Positions 47,943 to 60,600 of a stretch of 64,000 nt of DNA are shown piece by piece; position 1 is the stretch's first letter; every line of letters starts with the position of its first letter. Location: assembly GCF_037975245.1 (NCBI RefSeq), contig NC_092563.1:544001-608000 (forward strand). Reading direction: 5' to 3'. The notes under the pieces are model-generated. The model did not search any database. It saw only the letters and a program-made list of their open reading frames with translations, and was not told the DNA's origin. This DNA is from Apostichopus japonicus (lineage: Eukaryota > Echinodermata > Holothuroidea > Aspidochirotida > Stichopodidae). The position numbers and the translations under genes were made by a program.

Positions 47943-49460
47943 ATTTTGACTGAATGGACAACAATGATTATTTAGGTTAATTACGAGTCAGAAATAACAA
48001 CACTTCATTGTTGAAATGTAGAAAACATGTGAAATTCTAAGTAAATATAACAGATAGAACCAAAGTTGATTTTGAAACTGTGCATGGGAAGCAAATATAC
48101 TTCCGTGTAACATTAGTGGATTATTATGCACCATTACTTCAGGAAGTTATTTGCATTCCAGATTACCTATGTGTAGGTTTATGGTTACCTGCACACATAA
48201 CTTGATACTACCTTTGTGCATCGTAGTTACCTGTACATATAACTGCAGATTACCTACAGTATGTGTGGGTCATTTATTTAGTTACCCGCACACATAACTG
48301 CAGATTACCTGTTTGCATTGTTAGTTACCCGCACACATAGCGTTATACTTAAGTTTCCTTTTATTAATATCAACTGTTGAGATAACATGAAACACACTTC
48401 TGTCCATTTAAGGTTTTTGAATAGAGTGGGGTATGGTACAATGGCTTCAATTCAACAGTTAACCTGTGCCAGTGAACCATAAACAGTGGGCATGTCTCTT
48501 CAGTCCTTCATAGTCGGAACCATGGGGTCAATTATAATAAAGTGGTGCTTTTCCATTTTGGCAAATTTTGTCGAGTAAAGAAAGAAACCTCTCTTTATAT
48601 GTTTACTTTCTTTGCAATGGTGGAAATACCTGAAAACTGACCGTAGCAACCACTTCGCAGCCCTTTTCTGAAGCATAGTATCCTACCTTCCCCCATCTTT
48701 GTTCAAGGTAGCTGAGGAGCTGTGGTATTATTGCTTTATTAATTAGTTTTACACATTTCACATTTGCCACGATTCATTTATCTCTCTCCCGGGTTAAATT
48801 TACTACATTTAAGTAACGTATAATAAACAACATATAAATAAGTTCTTTATATATTTAAAATATATATGAAAATATAAATCTTAGCATCTTAAAACTCATT
48901 ATTGGACATAACTTTTCTTGAATTCATCAATATTAAGGCAATTAACAGATACAATATTACATAAACATGGAAGATTATGAACTAATGCCATCGCATACAA
49001 TTTTCTCTATAAATGAAAGTATATATTTTCATTTGTAACATTCTTCTTAGACTATTAAGATTTATAGATAGGCATTGATATGAAAAGAATAGATCAAATA
49101 CTGGCAAATCTTGCTTATTTGTGGAGTTTTGGAGTTGACAAAACTGTCACTTCCAGTCAACTTTAATAATGTTTGTATTTTTAGGAGGACGTTGATCATA
49201 GGTGGTTTGTTTGGGTGGTTAGTAGGGTGCAGTGGGAGGTAATATAATGACCTTTCATAAAAGGGAGAGAAGTTAAGTGGCCCAGAGCTGCGTTTACAAA
49301 TATGACACAGAGCACCAAGGTCTGATCCTCCCTGGATCCTGGTCTATCTGGGTCTGCAAATCCTGGTATTTACATCACAAATTTAACACCTTGTGCTGTG
49401 TTCAACACTATGCTGGCTGTCTAATGTAAACAGAGCCCAAGAGTATCAAAGTCCTTTGAC
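47943..49460 (+). other. NECAB 3' flank and probable 3'UTR
   Basis: AT-rich sequence after the stop codon. At 48160-48350 a motif TTACC(T/C)GCACACATAACT recurs three to four times about 60 bp apart, interleaved with GCAGATTACCT. A polyadenylation site cannot be fixed; AATAAA-like strings (for example near 48826) are common. No coding signal is seen. Confidence 0.45.
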
Positions 49461-52400
49461 TGTTTTGTCTACTTCATCAAGGCCAAAGCCCATTTTAAAA
49501 GAATGACTCTATGAACTATATATAGTGTTGTCCAGGTATAATCGATGTTGCCTTTAATTAGTATTTTGTCATGTGATTGTGCAACATACAGTGCAGTATC
49601 CACATTGAGATGGTTTCTTAAAATATTAATAAACATATTATTCCACATAGTATAACCTATATCACCTATACCACATTGTATTACCATGGTAATGTTTGCT
49701 TGCATGACTTCTATAGTTAGGCACAAATTCCTGGCACAAGGCAAAAAGCACACAATAATCTTGCATAAAGTTCAACTTCCATATATTATATTAAATATTG
49801 CCTTCTATCGGTTACATATCTTATATACAAAAATCTTAAGGTTTGTGATCTGTTATAGACATATTGCACTATAGATAGATATATTGGTATTTATATGTTT
49901 AATGATATGCATGATATACTGCTCTTGTTCATTGCATTTACTACAACTGTTCTATTTACACTATGCCTCTGTATTAGTATATTAAATATTATATATATAT
50001 ATATATATCAAATTATTCAAATCAACATCTTTAATAATTTCTTGTTGTATATCTGTAAAGCCACACGTGAGATATATACATACATAGAAATTTGTGTTGC
50101 TCATACGTCTAAATTTATTTTTATCGCACAAATTTGAATACATTATGAGGATAGTCAACCACATGTTAAATTGTGAGTGAACATATTTCTCTTACATTGC
50201 AAATAGTTATATTAATGGAAAGAATGACAATAATCAGCTAATATTCTTTCATTTTGTAAAGTCTATGCAAACATTTTTCAGGCAATATCGTAGTGGTTTA
50301 CCTAAAATACCAAAAATATATCAAATTTAACAGATTAGTTACATGACTTTTTTTTTTTTTTTCCTGATTAGTTTTTATTGTTTCAATGCCAAATATTTAT
50401 GTTATCAGTATTATTGCTCCTCTAAAGAGATAACAGACGTAAGGAATAAATATGGTGCAAAAACTCAAGGCTACCATTATGCTTGGTTACCTTGGTGACT
50501 GCATAATAATAAATGTAGCTGAGGGGTTATTTTTTAAGATATGTTGGGTTATGTTACAGCTTACAGCTTGATTTTGTTTGTTACATTTATTACAATTATC
50601 TTTCCTACTTGTTTTGCTGTATCATTACTTAACTGTGGCGTCATCTTGTGATATGTGATGCAAACAACTACATAGTATTAATTATAATTATTTGAGATCA
50701 GTAATCCATTGTAATCATAGATATAACAAAAAAGTGTAATAGAGACCTTTATCAGTTTGTGTTTCTCATGTACAATGTATTAACTATATGTGAATTGATA
50801 AGTGGGGCCTGCTACTAATAACTGTTATTGTTTGTCCTGATGTTCTGTATGTGAAAAAAAATATAGTGCAGTGATATCTAGTAGTACACAGGGACCCAGA
50901 CACAGGTTTGAGATTGGTGAGGGGGTTTGGGAGGGGAGGTGGTTTGGGAGGGGTGGGGGTTGGGAGCTTGAGTCAGACCAAGTTTATGTGGACATAGCAA
51001 CTGTCTGCTATAGCTGTACAATGCACAAAATGAAAGTTATTGCTCTGAAATCTATTGTGCAGAATCCCCCCCCCCCATCCCCCTCATCTATAGGTGTCAG
51101 GGATCATGGTACTTGTTGTGTTGCTGCATCAGTACTTCTAATGCCTGCAATAATCTTGATGGTACTCATAGTGACTTTATCAGAACTTATCATATTATTT
51201 AGCTATATGTGCTTCGTAAGCACAAAAAAAAAAATACTATTCAGTATAGAAAAAATGGACAGTTATAACCATACCCACCAGGAGTAACACAAAATAAAGA
51301 AGAAAGAAACAGTATAAACATGATGTTGGAAGAATACCTTGAGAAAGTTTCATTTACACATTTAGTCTCTATTAGGGATAGAGATATAGGAATGGACTTG
51401 TAACTACTGTAGTAAAAGTGATCCTTTAAATCATAGAACATGAAAGTTTATAACATTTATCAGTTTAAAATTCATCTTTATTGGCTCCAAGTTGGTAAAT
51501 TGTTCAAAGTTTTGCACACAAAAAAATCTTCTTCTAGTCCTCACAATCCTCCTGAACATGGAGCTATTTCATAAAATTTTCATTTACCCATCATTAAAAC
51601 ATCTCTGTAACTTAAAAAAAATTGATATGATTGGCAATAAAAGTGTAAAATTATGATCATTTCTGGCTATTATTAACTCTTTACAATCAGATAAGTCAGG
51701 TACCTTGAGGTGAACTCTTACATATCCTCCATATCTGTCCATTGCAAGGAACTTAAAATCAGCTCAATCATTGAACGAACAAAAATCCAAAAAGGAAATA
51801 AAATATATTAGCAAGGAGAGAAGACAGGAAGAGGAATTTCTTCCAAAGGATTGCTATGTTCCACCCACCCCCCTTTTTTATTTTTAGGCTTCAAATGCTA
51901 ATCCCCCTTCCCTGGCCCCTCTTACTCCCATTATTAATGCTTATCCTCTTCCCTGGGTGATCTTACTCCCATTATTAAGGTTTGCAGCTACAATCCCTAA
52001 AAGAAAGTTGGTATTTCTTGCCCTTATCTGGCGATTGATGTTGAAGACAATTAAAACAAGATTCATAACAATAAATTGAGGTGGGGGAGAGTTTACATTT
52101 CACAGCAGGGCCGGACTGGCCATATGGACAATGCCTGGTGGGCACGCCAGGTGGGTAAAACATGGGCTGGTTTACAGTACATTCAATGAATAATGAAGGT
52201 GAAGAATGCCAGGCCGGTCTTAAGGCCCAGTCCTGTCCTGCTACACATCACTAATAATTTAAAATGACCAGTGGTTGAAAGTAAGAAGACCAGTGGTCAA
52301 CAGAGAAGTATTGTAGGTGGAGATGGCAAGCATACTGCACTATGAACAATATCCCTTTCTGGATGCCTGGTATGGATATACAATGTCACATGTACAGAAA

Positions 52401-53370
52401 TTAAAGGCATTGAAGACTCGCCCCACACCGCGTTCTGAAAAAGTTAACTTTCCATTGCTTGCTAGTGAAGTTTTCTTCTTGTCGCTACAAAATGCAGACA
52501 GTATTGAAATGTGATACTTTGTTATCTTTTATCTGGACCTGAGATGTCAATCGCTGCTATGTACAGTGTTGTGGGAATTGACCGTAGCTGTATGTATTGA
52601 ATGTACACTAATGTCTAATTACCTACGGTGCACAAGTCTTCACTCCCTTTAAGGGACCTGGGTATATGCCAAGTGTCTTAAACCGAATACAGGAATCTCA
52701 CTGACATATGTCAAGTGGCTGCTACAAACAGTTCCGGAAGAGAATGAGGCAAACTCAGACTTTCCTGCATTAAATATCATTACTGCTATATTTAGTTATT
52801 AGCAATTATTAATTTATCACCTGCTATTATTATTGGACAGGGAGATGAAAAATAGGACACAATGATATATTGACTTTGTTTGCAGTATTTATATTTTGTA
52901 TCATTCTCTTTGAATACTGTATGTGCTAAACCTAATAGCACCATTTAGATATTAAAAGCTTAAGGGATAATTAACACCTTTTTGGTAAAAATTGGAATTT
53001 GGCAATAATCTTGATGCATAATTAATAAATTATCATTTCAATGTTATTTTACATTAAGTTCTATTATTACAGTGATTATATAGTAGACTTCATTCTCTTT
53101 AGGCACATACATTTGGTCATTATGAGCTGTTAATCTTTGGCAACCCTCCAAAAAATGTAAACACTGTTATTAATTAAAGACATATTCCGGCTGTGTCAAG
53201 ACACATATAGTTGCACAATATCAAGTCATTGTCTTCCACCAGCCCAAGGTATGGGTAATATTGGGCAACATAAAGAACTGTGTAATAGTAGATACATATA
53301 TATATTCACCAATTAAACAAGGAATACATATTGTGGATCAGGTAACCTTTTTAACCTTAACTTAAACCTG
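49461..53370. other. Intergenic sequence, no gene seen
   Basis: AT-rich DNA with a TA run at 49989-50008, a poly-T run near 50349, and a purine-rich GGGAGG patch near 50925-50960 facing a poly-C run near 51066. At about 52107-52245 GGGCCGGACTGG and GGCCCAGTCCTG look like the ends of a small hAT-type element, but no clean target duplication was found. Short open frames here are not convincing. Confidence 0.4.
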
Positions 53371-53378
53371 CCATATGC

Positions 53379-53847
53379 TAAGGTGACCAGACTTCCCCGA
53401 TTTTCGGGGACAGTCCCCGATTACAGTGTGCTGTCCCCGATGAACAAATGTCCCCGAAAATGTCCCCGATTCGTCAAAATGTTCAGGAATTTCGAAAATA
53501 TCCCACATTATTATTAAAATAATTGTAAGAACAAAATTTTGTCAAGTGTGTATTCGCAGAACTGAACTAACAGTAGTTCAGGTGGGCCAGTGTAGGTGGA
53601 AACACTGTTAAAATATGCTAGATCGATCTAGCCTAGCACTCTTTCTTAAAGTAAGTAAATTTCATCTAAGAAAAAGCTACATTTTTGAAAATAAAATTGA
53701 TTTAAAAAGTGCTTCTAAGTATCACCATTTTACATCTAAGCACCTTAGACACTTGAAAATTTTCCAAAGGGGAGGGGGTGTACCCCTCCCCATATCAGTC
53801 TTGCAATAAATGTCCCTGATTCCAGTCAGGAAAATATGGTCACCTTA
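53379..53847. mobile_element. hAT-like MITE with TAAGGTGACC ends
   Basis: A 469-bp element beginning TAAGGTGACCAGA and ending ATGGTCACCTTA, flanked by the perfect 8-bp repeat CCATATGC (53371-53378 and 53848-53855). The left side carries several GTCCCCGA motifs. It has no coding capacity. Confidence 0.88.
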
Positions 53848-53855
53848 CCATATGC

Positions 53856-56394
53856 ACATATTAAAACAATGTTCACAGCAGCTAGTATGGAATATACCCC
53901 CTGGCATCTTGTGACAATTTTCTAAAACCTACCAATTATTTTATTCAAAACATATTTGAAATCAAATTAAGATCAAATTAACCTTTTAATGAGCAAGCAA
54001 TTAATTAATTCTTGCAGTAATTTTGTTGTCTTTCTCAGACATTTGTTTCCATATGTAAGTATTAAGTCACATTCATAAGAGCCCATTTTGAAACTTTCAA
54101 ATGGTTGGGATTATTGGTTGTTATTGGACATGAAACAAGTTGATACAGAGCAGTTGTATGGTTCATATATTATGTTTATTTTAAAAAAAAAATCCAAAAT
54201 CAATAAAAGTACTTCTCATAAAGTCTGGTAAATTTTCATCATAGCACAGCTAGCCAGACGATTGGACTGCACATAGAGATAAAATGATAACACATCTCAA
54301 ATTACTTTTTATCTCTAATGGCTTCATGCAGTGAACAAATCTTTGCCAAATACCGCATGGGATATTCCAGGTAAAAATGCACAATTTGGTGGTTGCTTGG
54401 TGACATAATTGGGGCAACTTTTCTGGAAAAAGGGAAACTTCCATTTTACCACATTCTGGTTGATTGGTCCTTGAAAGATTCTTTGGCAAACAAACTGTGA
54501 ACTCAACATTTTATGACATTGCATATTTCATTTGTTTATTTATACTTAATATCTTCTTTTAGCAACTATTAAAGCTAAATGAAGGAAAGTACCAATAAAA
54601 ACAATATGATTTATGTCAATATCTCATTGAATTACTGCAATTGCTTACATTAGAATCTAAAAACTTGTAAACTTGAAGCTTGCAAGTTAAAATTCTTTGT
54701 GTATTTTACAAAATGATATCACACACTCCTCAAAATGATAAAAGCGACTTTAAATAATAGAAGCAGAAGATATAAAGATAAGTTCATTGCACTGAATCCA
54801 TCCTTCAATATTAGGACTGAAGAGAATAAGCATATAAAAGTCTGTAAAGTACTTGTCCAATAGCTAACATACAAACAAGTTAAAAACAACAACTTTAAAC
54901 TACAAATCCATCGTCAAAATATAAAATTAAGTGTATTGTTCAGAATTCATCCCGAAAACTTCATCCATTTAGATATTTTCATTTTGTACTGTTTGATTTA
55001 AAATATCATTATATTGATTAGATTTAATCAATAGCTACAATTTTAGTAGACATTTTTAAAGTTTTTTACTAGTCAATGTTCTCATTTACCCAAGCATGAC
55101 AGATGCGATTAAAAACATGTAAAGAAAATATATAAAATAATCCAAAACTGCTTTTGCTTAGTTTACTTTCTGTTAAAAAACTACTTATGTTTTTTTTTTG
55201 GGGGGGGGGGGGGTGCAACCAATTTGTTTTAAATTTCCATAGCTCTTGTTAGATAACCAGGAACAGAGCAGCAAACTTGATGAATATTCTGGATTCTCAT
55301 CCCAATTATGCAAAAGAGAAAATATCAGTTTCTCATTTGGCTTTAAAACTAGAGATCAAGTTCCTCTAATTACTCTCCATTTCTTAAACCCTACTACATG
55401 CCTGAAGCAAACAGGTTCGGAATTGTTCACAGGTTTACCAAGTGCTGCAACATACCATGGTAATTGTTGGTCAAACAAAATTTACCAGCATGGAAGTGAC
55501 CCTATTTTTTAATGCTCGTAATAAATTATACAATTAACAGTGATGGCTATCGGTAGGCTTGTTGAAGGATGACTGCTAATTGTCAAAAAGTTAAGTTACA
55601 TCTCTTGTTGTGGATTTAACATCTAAAGACGAGATCCCATTCTCGCAATTCAACGTAGTACTTTAACACGAAAGAAATCTTGCAGCATGACACAGGAAAT
55701 GGACTGTTAGGTTCAGTGTTTTATAGCTTTAGTTGTGTCAGGAAATTTGATTTTAACCTATTAGCTCTAGTAATATAACGTGAACTGTGTATTCAATATT
55801 CAATGTTACATACGAAAACTATTTCAGCAGAGGCAAGTAAAGTTAAAATGTTTCATAAGAAGTTTGCTGATCATACATTTAGAAAACCTTCAGAAAAATC
55901 TTTCTTTCCCGACTGTAAATTGACTTGTCTCATTTCCAGAACAGAAATTGACTTGTCTCAGAGATCACAGGACAAAGAAATGATTTAATTAAAAAAATTA
56001 AAATCTGTCCTGTAACATCTTATGAGACAAACAGAGTCCCCCCTCCCTCTCCCCCTCCAACACAACCCCAAACTCACCTTCCACACATTATGGCTCCAAA
56101 GAAATAAATGTTATAATTAAAATTGTACAACAGCTGTAACTACCTCATTGCGATAGGCATTATATTTCTATTTCAACAGTCTGTAAGACCATTGCACATT
56201 CCCTGGTCCAGGGATGGCATGCAGCCTCAAATAAACTTTAAAAAAATAAATCCCAAATCTTCTTTTCTTGTAAACTGATCATTGTGAATGTACCATTTCT
56301 CCTCATGATCATCTGATTCTGTAGTTGAAGGTTCCTCCTGCGGTCTGCTATGTGCTTAGCTATTATCTCTCTGATGTGCTGGTTGTGTTGTTTG
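53856..56394. other. Intergenic sequence before the sialyltransferase gene
   Basis: AT-rich, with a poly-G run at 55200-55213 and a poly-C-rich patch near 56040. No gene is recognised. An 88-codon frame at 55246-55512 (+) has no known similarity and no splice context. The left part of the minisatellite and this region could hold the sialyltransferase 3'UTR. Confidence 0.4.
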
Positions 56395-57660
56395 TCTCTC
56401 TGCTGTGAGTTGTATTTCTCTCTTTCTGCTGGTGTTAGTGTCCTTCTCTCTGCTATGGGTCATGTTATCTCCATGCTATGGGTCATGTTGTCTCTCTGCT
56501 ATGGGTCATGTTGTCTCTCTGCTATGGGTCATGTTGTCTCTCTGCTATGGGTCATGTTGTCTCTCTACTGTGGGTCATGTTGTCTCTCTACTGTGGGTCT
56601 TGTTGTTTGTCTCCATGCTATGGGTCATGTTGTCTCTCTGCTATGGGTCATGTTGTCTCTCTACTGTGGGTCATGTTGTCTCTCTACTGTGGGTCTTGTT
56701 GTTTGTCTCCATGCTATGGGTTGTGTTGTCTCTCTGCTATGGGTTGTGTTGTCTCTCTACTGTGGGTCTTGTTGTGTTGTATCTCTGCTATGGGTCGTGT
56801 TGTCTCTCTGCTATGGGTCGTGTCTCTCTACTGTGGGTCTTGTTGTGTTGTCTCTCTGCTATGGGTCATGTTGTCTCTCTACTGTGGGTCTTGTTGTGTT
56901 GTCTCTCTGCTATGGGTTGTGTTGTCTCTCTGCTATGGGTTGTGTTGTCTCTCTACTGTGGGTCTTGTTGTGTTGTCTCTCTGCTATGGGCTGTGTTGTC
57001 TCTCTGCTATGGGTCGTGTTGTCTCTCTACTGTGGGTCTTGTTGTTTGTCTCCATGCTATGGGTTGTGTTGTCTCTCTGCTATGGGTTGTGTTGTCTCTC
57101 TACTGTGGGTCTTGTTGTGTTGTATCTCTGCTATGGGTCGTGTTGTCTCTCTGCTATGGGTCGTGTCTCTCTACTGTGGGTCTTGTTGTGTTGTCTCTCT
57201 GCTATGGGTCGTGTTGTCTCTCTACTGTGGGTCTTGTTGTGTTGTCTCTCTGCTATGGGTTGTGTTGTCTCTCTACTGTGGGTCTTGTTGTTTGTCTCCA
57301 TTCTATGGGTCATGTTGTCTCTCTACTGTGGGTCTTGTTGTGTTGTCTCTCTGCTATGGGCTGTGTTGTCTCTCTGCTATGGGTCGTGTTGTCTCTCTAC
57401 TGTGGGTCTTGTTGTTTGTCTTCATGCTATGGGTTGTGTGGTCTCTCTGCTATGGGTCTTGTTGTGTTGTCTCTCTGCTATGGCCTGTGTTGTCTCTCTG
57501 CTATGGGTCATGTTGTCTCTCTACTGTGGGTCTTGTTGTGTTGTCTCTCTGCTATGGGTTGTGTTGTCTCTCTACTGTGGGTCTTGTTGTTTGTCTCCAT
57601 TCTATGGGTCGTGTTGTCTCTCTGCTGTGAGTCTTGTAGTTTTCCTCTCTGTTGTGGGTT
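56395..57660. repeat. 23-25-bp minisatellite, about 50 units, entering the sialyltransferase coding sequence
   Basis: On the plus strand the unit is TCTCTCTGCTATGGGTCATG plus TTG, with variants CTACTGTGGGTCTTGTTG, GGGTCGTG and GGGTTGTG, and longer joiners TTGTTTGTCTCCATGC. Units alternate in higher-order patterns such as a CTATGGGT unit followed by a CTGTGGGT unit. The right-hand part (57508-57660) is translated on the minus strand as the C-terminus of the sialyltransferase, and the array supplies its stop codon. Confidence 0.92.
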
Positions 57661-60600
57661 GTATACTTTTATAGCTCCAGTGATGTCATGAATAATACCT
57701 TGCTCCACCATTTTGTACATAATCTTGCTCTCCTGGTTGACATTGTGGGTAGAAAACCTCTTCATGACATCCATTGTGAGTCCATCGTAATAGTGTAAAT
57801 GACTCTTTGGTTTATCTATGTCGTAGCCGAACCCTGCCACTGACACCTCGTCACACATTTTAAGGGCCATAGTTATCCCGATGAAACCAGTGGTAGGTAC
57901 ATTCTGACATGGAGAAAAGTATTAATCATCCAATATTGTGATAGACTAATGTAAACGTAAATACTAAGGTCAACAAATAACAAGGTCAAATCTTATTGAA
58001 TTTAATTTTTTGGCATTGCAAATTGGCTCATTCTTTTGAGACAATGAAACTAATTTCAGAAAGGAAATGCATTTAAACTGGTCTTCACGTCACTGCTTTA
58101 AGCTATTCAGTACCGATGGAGATGATTTCTGATAATGGGATCAATTTCATGCAGGTATTCCTTGTTTATAAATTGATTGTTTCATACACAAGATGCATTT
58201 CGTGGAAAATTCAATTTATCATCGTAGTTCAGTTATCATCCAGCTGACATTTAGCTTCAAGACATACAGTCCTGTACAACATTAACCCTTCAAGCAACAA
58301 CATACTTTATCTTAAAGAATATTACCAAAATGAATGAAATATTTTAATTTGTAAGACTGCATTGTAAGTAAGACTACCAATATTTAACTTTCCATGATTT
58401 CGTCCAAGAAATAAGAACCCCAGAGAATCAATGCAGTTTAAGTGTAATGTTTATTATTTACTCTGTTCAACATCCTATGTAAACTTACATTTATCTGTTG
58501 TGGTTGTTGCTTAATAACCACTTTTAAGTGATTTAATCTGTTTGTAACTGAAATGATTGAATTCAATAAAATAAAATTGAATTTAAAAGCAATCATCTAC
58601 TCATGCAGGAATGGTGTAGCAGTTTGTTTGCTCCATGACCTCTGCGATCCTGGTTGACCTCTTCAAAAATATGGTTGTAATTACATCGATGATTGCGGGC
58701 TCTTTCATTAATTTACTATTTCTGGTTTGAATATAGGAAATGGAAGTCTTGTTCTGTTGTATTTTATATATAGATGTTATAAATACCTTGTTCTTGTTGT
58801 CTGCTTCTATTGTACTGCCAATCAGCTCTGCCCCTGTCTGTAAAACCTCAGGATTCAGGAGCCTAATCTCTTCTGGACTTTTGTGAACTGCTTTGGCAAT
58901 CTTCTTCCAGAATCCTTCTCCAGTTTTCTATTAACAAAAATATGACATCTTAGCTTGAAAAATTGCATCAAAAATGTCACAATTTTAGAACAACTTTACG
59001 GACCATAAATGACAATATAAACATTTTTTTTTAAAGTCCTTTCTTTGCTGAGATATACTAAATGCTGACAGGTGCTCATTCCACAATGAAATCATTCATG
59101 CCGTATGAAGAGACAACTTCTTGGTCATCGTTAATAACCACTATGGCCCTCGCATGGGGTCATTCATATTTTATTTCATGTACTTCTCAAGATGCATCAG
59201 GAAGTTGATATATTCCAGCTATAACACAGGTGTAAAATTTAATACTCAGCCGCAGCCTGTTTCCATAGAAAGAAAATATATCCTAGCTCCAACGGGCGGT
59301 GCGGGTGTAAAATTTATTACTCAGCAGCAGTCTGCATCCATAACAAGATGAAGAGAATTTTCATTTTTATCTTAATACATCTTGATCCTAGGCAATTATA
59401 GAATTTATTTTCCTAAATATATAAAACATCATTATTTGTGATATAAAGGTAAATGAGGGCTTTCTTGTTGTTTCCAGATTGCTTGGTTTAAACCTTGAGA
59501 ATTTGAATATTATTTTGTCTGCTTTGAAGAGGTATACAAAATATACCCTAATGAACCACCCAGAGTTTCCTTGATAATATTGTGAATTTAAATGCAATGT
59601 TTCCTTCAATAATGTGTGATATTTTACTTCGTAAGATACCACCACCACTGTTTAACCACCACCATGATCACCATCATCATAATCATGTCCACACCAGCAT
59701 CATGATCACCACCACCACTACTACTAATCCACCATGATCACCATCATGTCCACACCATCATCATCACCACCACCACTACTACTAATCCACCATGATCACC
59801 ATCATCATCATCATGTCCACACCATCATCATCATCATCACCACCACTACTACTAATCCACCATGATCACCATCATGTCCACACCATCATCAACATCTCCA
59901 CCACTACTACTAATCCACCATGATCACCATGATCATCATCATGTCCACACCATCATCATCACCACCACCACTACTACTAGTCCACCATGATAACCATCAT
60001 CATCATCATGTCCACACCATCATCATCATCATCACCACCATTACTGCTATTAGAGTGAATACCTTTACATTTTAAGACTTACCATGGTTTTACCTTGAAC
60101 AACCGTGTGGAGCCATATCAAGTCCATTGGTTTATATGCTATGATTACCATCTGCCAATTCGGTCCATAATTCTCCTTTTGTCTAAAAGCACTCTCAGGG
60201 TAGGCTAAACGAATTGTTGTTCTGCTTCCTACATCCTTCCCAAAGTGGGCAGTGGGGGCGTCATTCATTCTGTTTATGAATATAGAATTATTACAATCTT
60301 GACGTGGTTAATGGTTCTACTAACTTAAACAAGTACATAATAAGTTGACCGTGGTGCAGAAACTTTTACTCTTTGCTTTAATGTACTTCATATACTTTGA
60401 ATTGAGCCAATCCAGACGTTTGCATAACATGCATTGCATAAGTTAGTGGCTATTGTAAATGTGTGTTATGCCACAAACTACTAGTGAATGCAGTATAAAC
60501 GATTTGTGTACCGACAGGGGGAGGCATCTATCACATATTTGTAGGTTTCATCATACCTAGAGACAAATGTCTCTAGGGGATCACACAGGACCTCCGTGTG

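Noticed and set aside
52107-52245. Possible small hAT element with GGGCCGGACTGG end
   Set aside because: The partner end is imperfect and I found no flanking duplication.
56350-57691. Three overlapping open frames of about 400 codons on the plus strand
   Set aside because: They are translations of a 23-25-bp tandem repeat in which no frame contains a stop. The frames have no domain, and the minus strand holds the real gene.
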